NCBI GenBank assembly: GCA_014376425.1
Contig: JACMRO010000211.1
Span: forward strand, 1-9,537
Length of the DNA stretch: 9,537 nt
Direction of reading: 5' to 3'
Origin: Rubritepida sp.
Lineage (GTDB): Bacteria > Pseudomonadota > Alphaproteobacteria > Acetobacterales > Acetobacteraceae
In this document: positions 9,003 to 9,537 of the stretch, one piece after another
Numbering within the stretch: the stretch's first letter is position 1
Layout of the letters: the number at the start of each line of letters is the position of its first letter
Translations under genes and position numbers: made by a program
Notes under the pieces: model-generated
What the model saw: only the letters and a program-made list of their open reading frames with translations
What the model was told of the DNA's origin: nothing
Database searches by the model: none

Positions 9003-9537
9003 CTACGCCGCCAGGGCTGGATAGTCGGTGTAGCCCTCGGCGCCGCCACCGTAGAAGGTAGCCTGGTTGGCCGGGTTGAGGGCGGTATTGGCGCGCAGCC
9101 GCTCCACCAGATCGGGGTTGGCGATGTAGGGCTTGCCGAAGGCCACCAGGTCGGCCTGGCCGGCGGCCACCGCATCCAGCGCCATTTCCCGCGTGTAGCC
9201 GTTATTCACCATCCAGCATCCCGGAAAGGCGCGCTTGAGGGCACCGAAATCGAGACCTCCGGCGGTGCGGTCGCCACCCGTCACACCCTCGATCACGTGC
9301 ACATAGGCCAGGCCGCGGCGGCCCAGCTGTTCGACGAAATAGCCGAATAGCGCCTGCGGGTCGCTGTCGGCCGCGTCCATCACCGGCGCGGGCGAGATGC
9401 GGATCCCCAGGCGCTTGGCCGGATGCACCGCCAGGATCGCGTCCACCGCCGCCAGCCCGAAACGCGCGCGGTTTTCGATGCTGCCGCCATACTGGTCGGT
9501 GCGATGGTTGGACCCGTCCTTTAGGAACTGGTCGATC
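9003..9537 (-). CDS. Old Yellow Enzyme alkene reductase, NemA type (N-terminal part outside window)
   Basis: The last 178 codons of an FMN-dependent ene-reductase are present, open to the right window edge. It begins inside the barrel with IDQFLKDGSNHRTDQYGGSI, the hallmark of classical OYE/NemA enzymes, continues through LGIRISPAPVMDA and YVHVIEG, and ends with the FMN phosphate site ADLVAFGKPYIANPDLVERL and the family C terminus ATFYGGGAEGYTDYP. This class (N-ethylmaleimide reductase, pentaerythritol tetranitrate reductase) reduces electrophilic alkenes and some nitro compounds or nitrate esters. The true start and the N-terminal residues lie beyond 9537; internal ATG/GTG codons here are not starts. 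It is the upstream partner of the YqjM-type gene, 33 bases away on the same strand, so substrate overlap or a shared regulator (often a LysR or TetR type) upstream is plausible but not visible. Confidence 0.94.
   Translation of the reverse strand, partial: IDQFLKDGSNHRTDQYGGSIENRARFGLAAVDAILAVHPAKRLGIRISPAPVMDAADSDPQALFGYFVEQLGRRGLAYVHVIEGVTGGDRTAGGLDFGALKRAFPGCWMVNNGYTREMALDAVAAGQADLVAFGKPYIANPDLVERLRANTALNPANQATFYGGGAEGYTDYPALAA

Overview
The window is very GC-rich chromosomal DNA with no mobile elements, RNA genes or CRISPR arrays that I can see. It looks like an alphaproteobacterium. The best guess is the Acetobacteraceae (Roseomonas-like), because of the base composition, an orphan Bug/TctC-type receptor, a COX15-type heme A synthase and GTG starts in overlapping genes. 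This placement is inference; there is no 16S or other marker gene to confirm it.

Left block (1-4711, minus strand): three tightly packed genes read right to left. They are heme A synthase (ctaA/COX15, 4711-3611), a soluble histidine kinase with four PAS repeats (3614-1365), and the metalloprotease-like gene tldD (1365 to beyond position 1). The junctions overlap by 4 bases (GTGA) and 1 base (TGATG), so the three are probably one translationally coupled operon. A TATACT -10-like box lies right next to the ctaA ATG with no Shine-Dalgarno sequence, which suggests a leaderless message.

Middle block (4799-6183, plus strand): this pair is divergent from ctaA. A family 2 glycosyltransferase overlaps by GTGA a membrane protein of the VTT (TVP38/TMEM64, DedA-related) family. 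The pairing suggests a polyprenyl-phosphate-sugar or other envelope glycolipid step linked to lipid handling in the inner membrane.

Right block (6273-9537): an orphan Bug-type periplasmic binding protein (minus) has a 15-bp duplication inside its signal peptide. Divergent from it is a small secreted protein (plus) made almost entirely of six 18-residue SDSDPRD-type repeats. That gene ends tail to tail, sharing stop-codon bases, with a minus-strand operon of two Old Yellow Enzyme family oxidoreductases: a partial NemA-like ene-reductase at the window edge, followed by a YqjM-like enzyme.

Most genes are ordinary housekeeping or accessory metabolic genes. The items I would look at again are the repeat protein, the kinase inside the heme A synthase-TldD operon, and the glycosyltransferase-VTT pair. 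No stretch longer than 300 bases lacks a gene.
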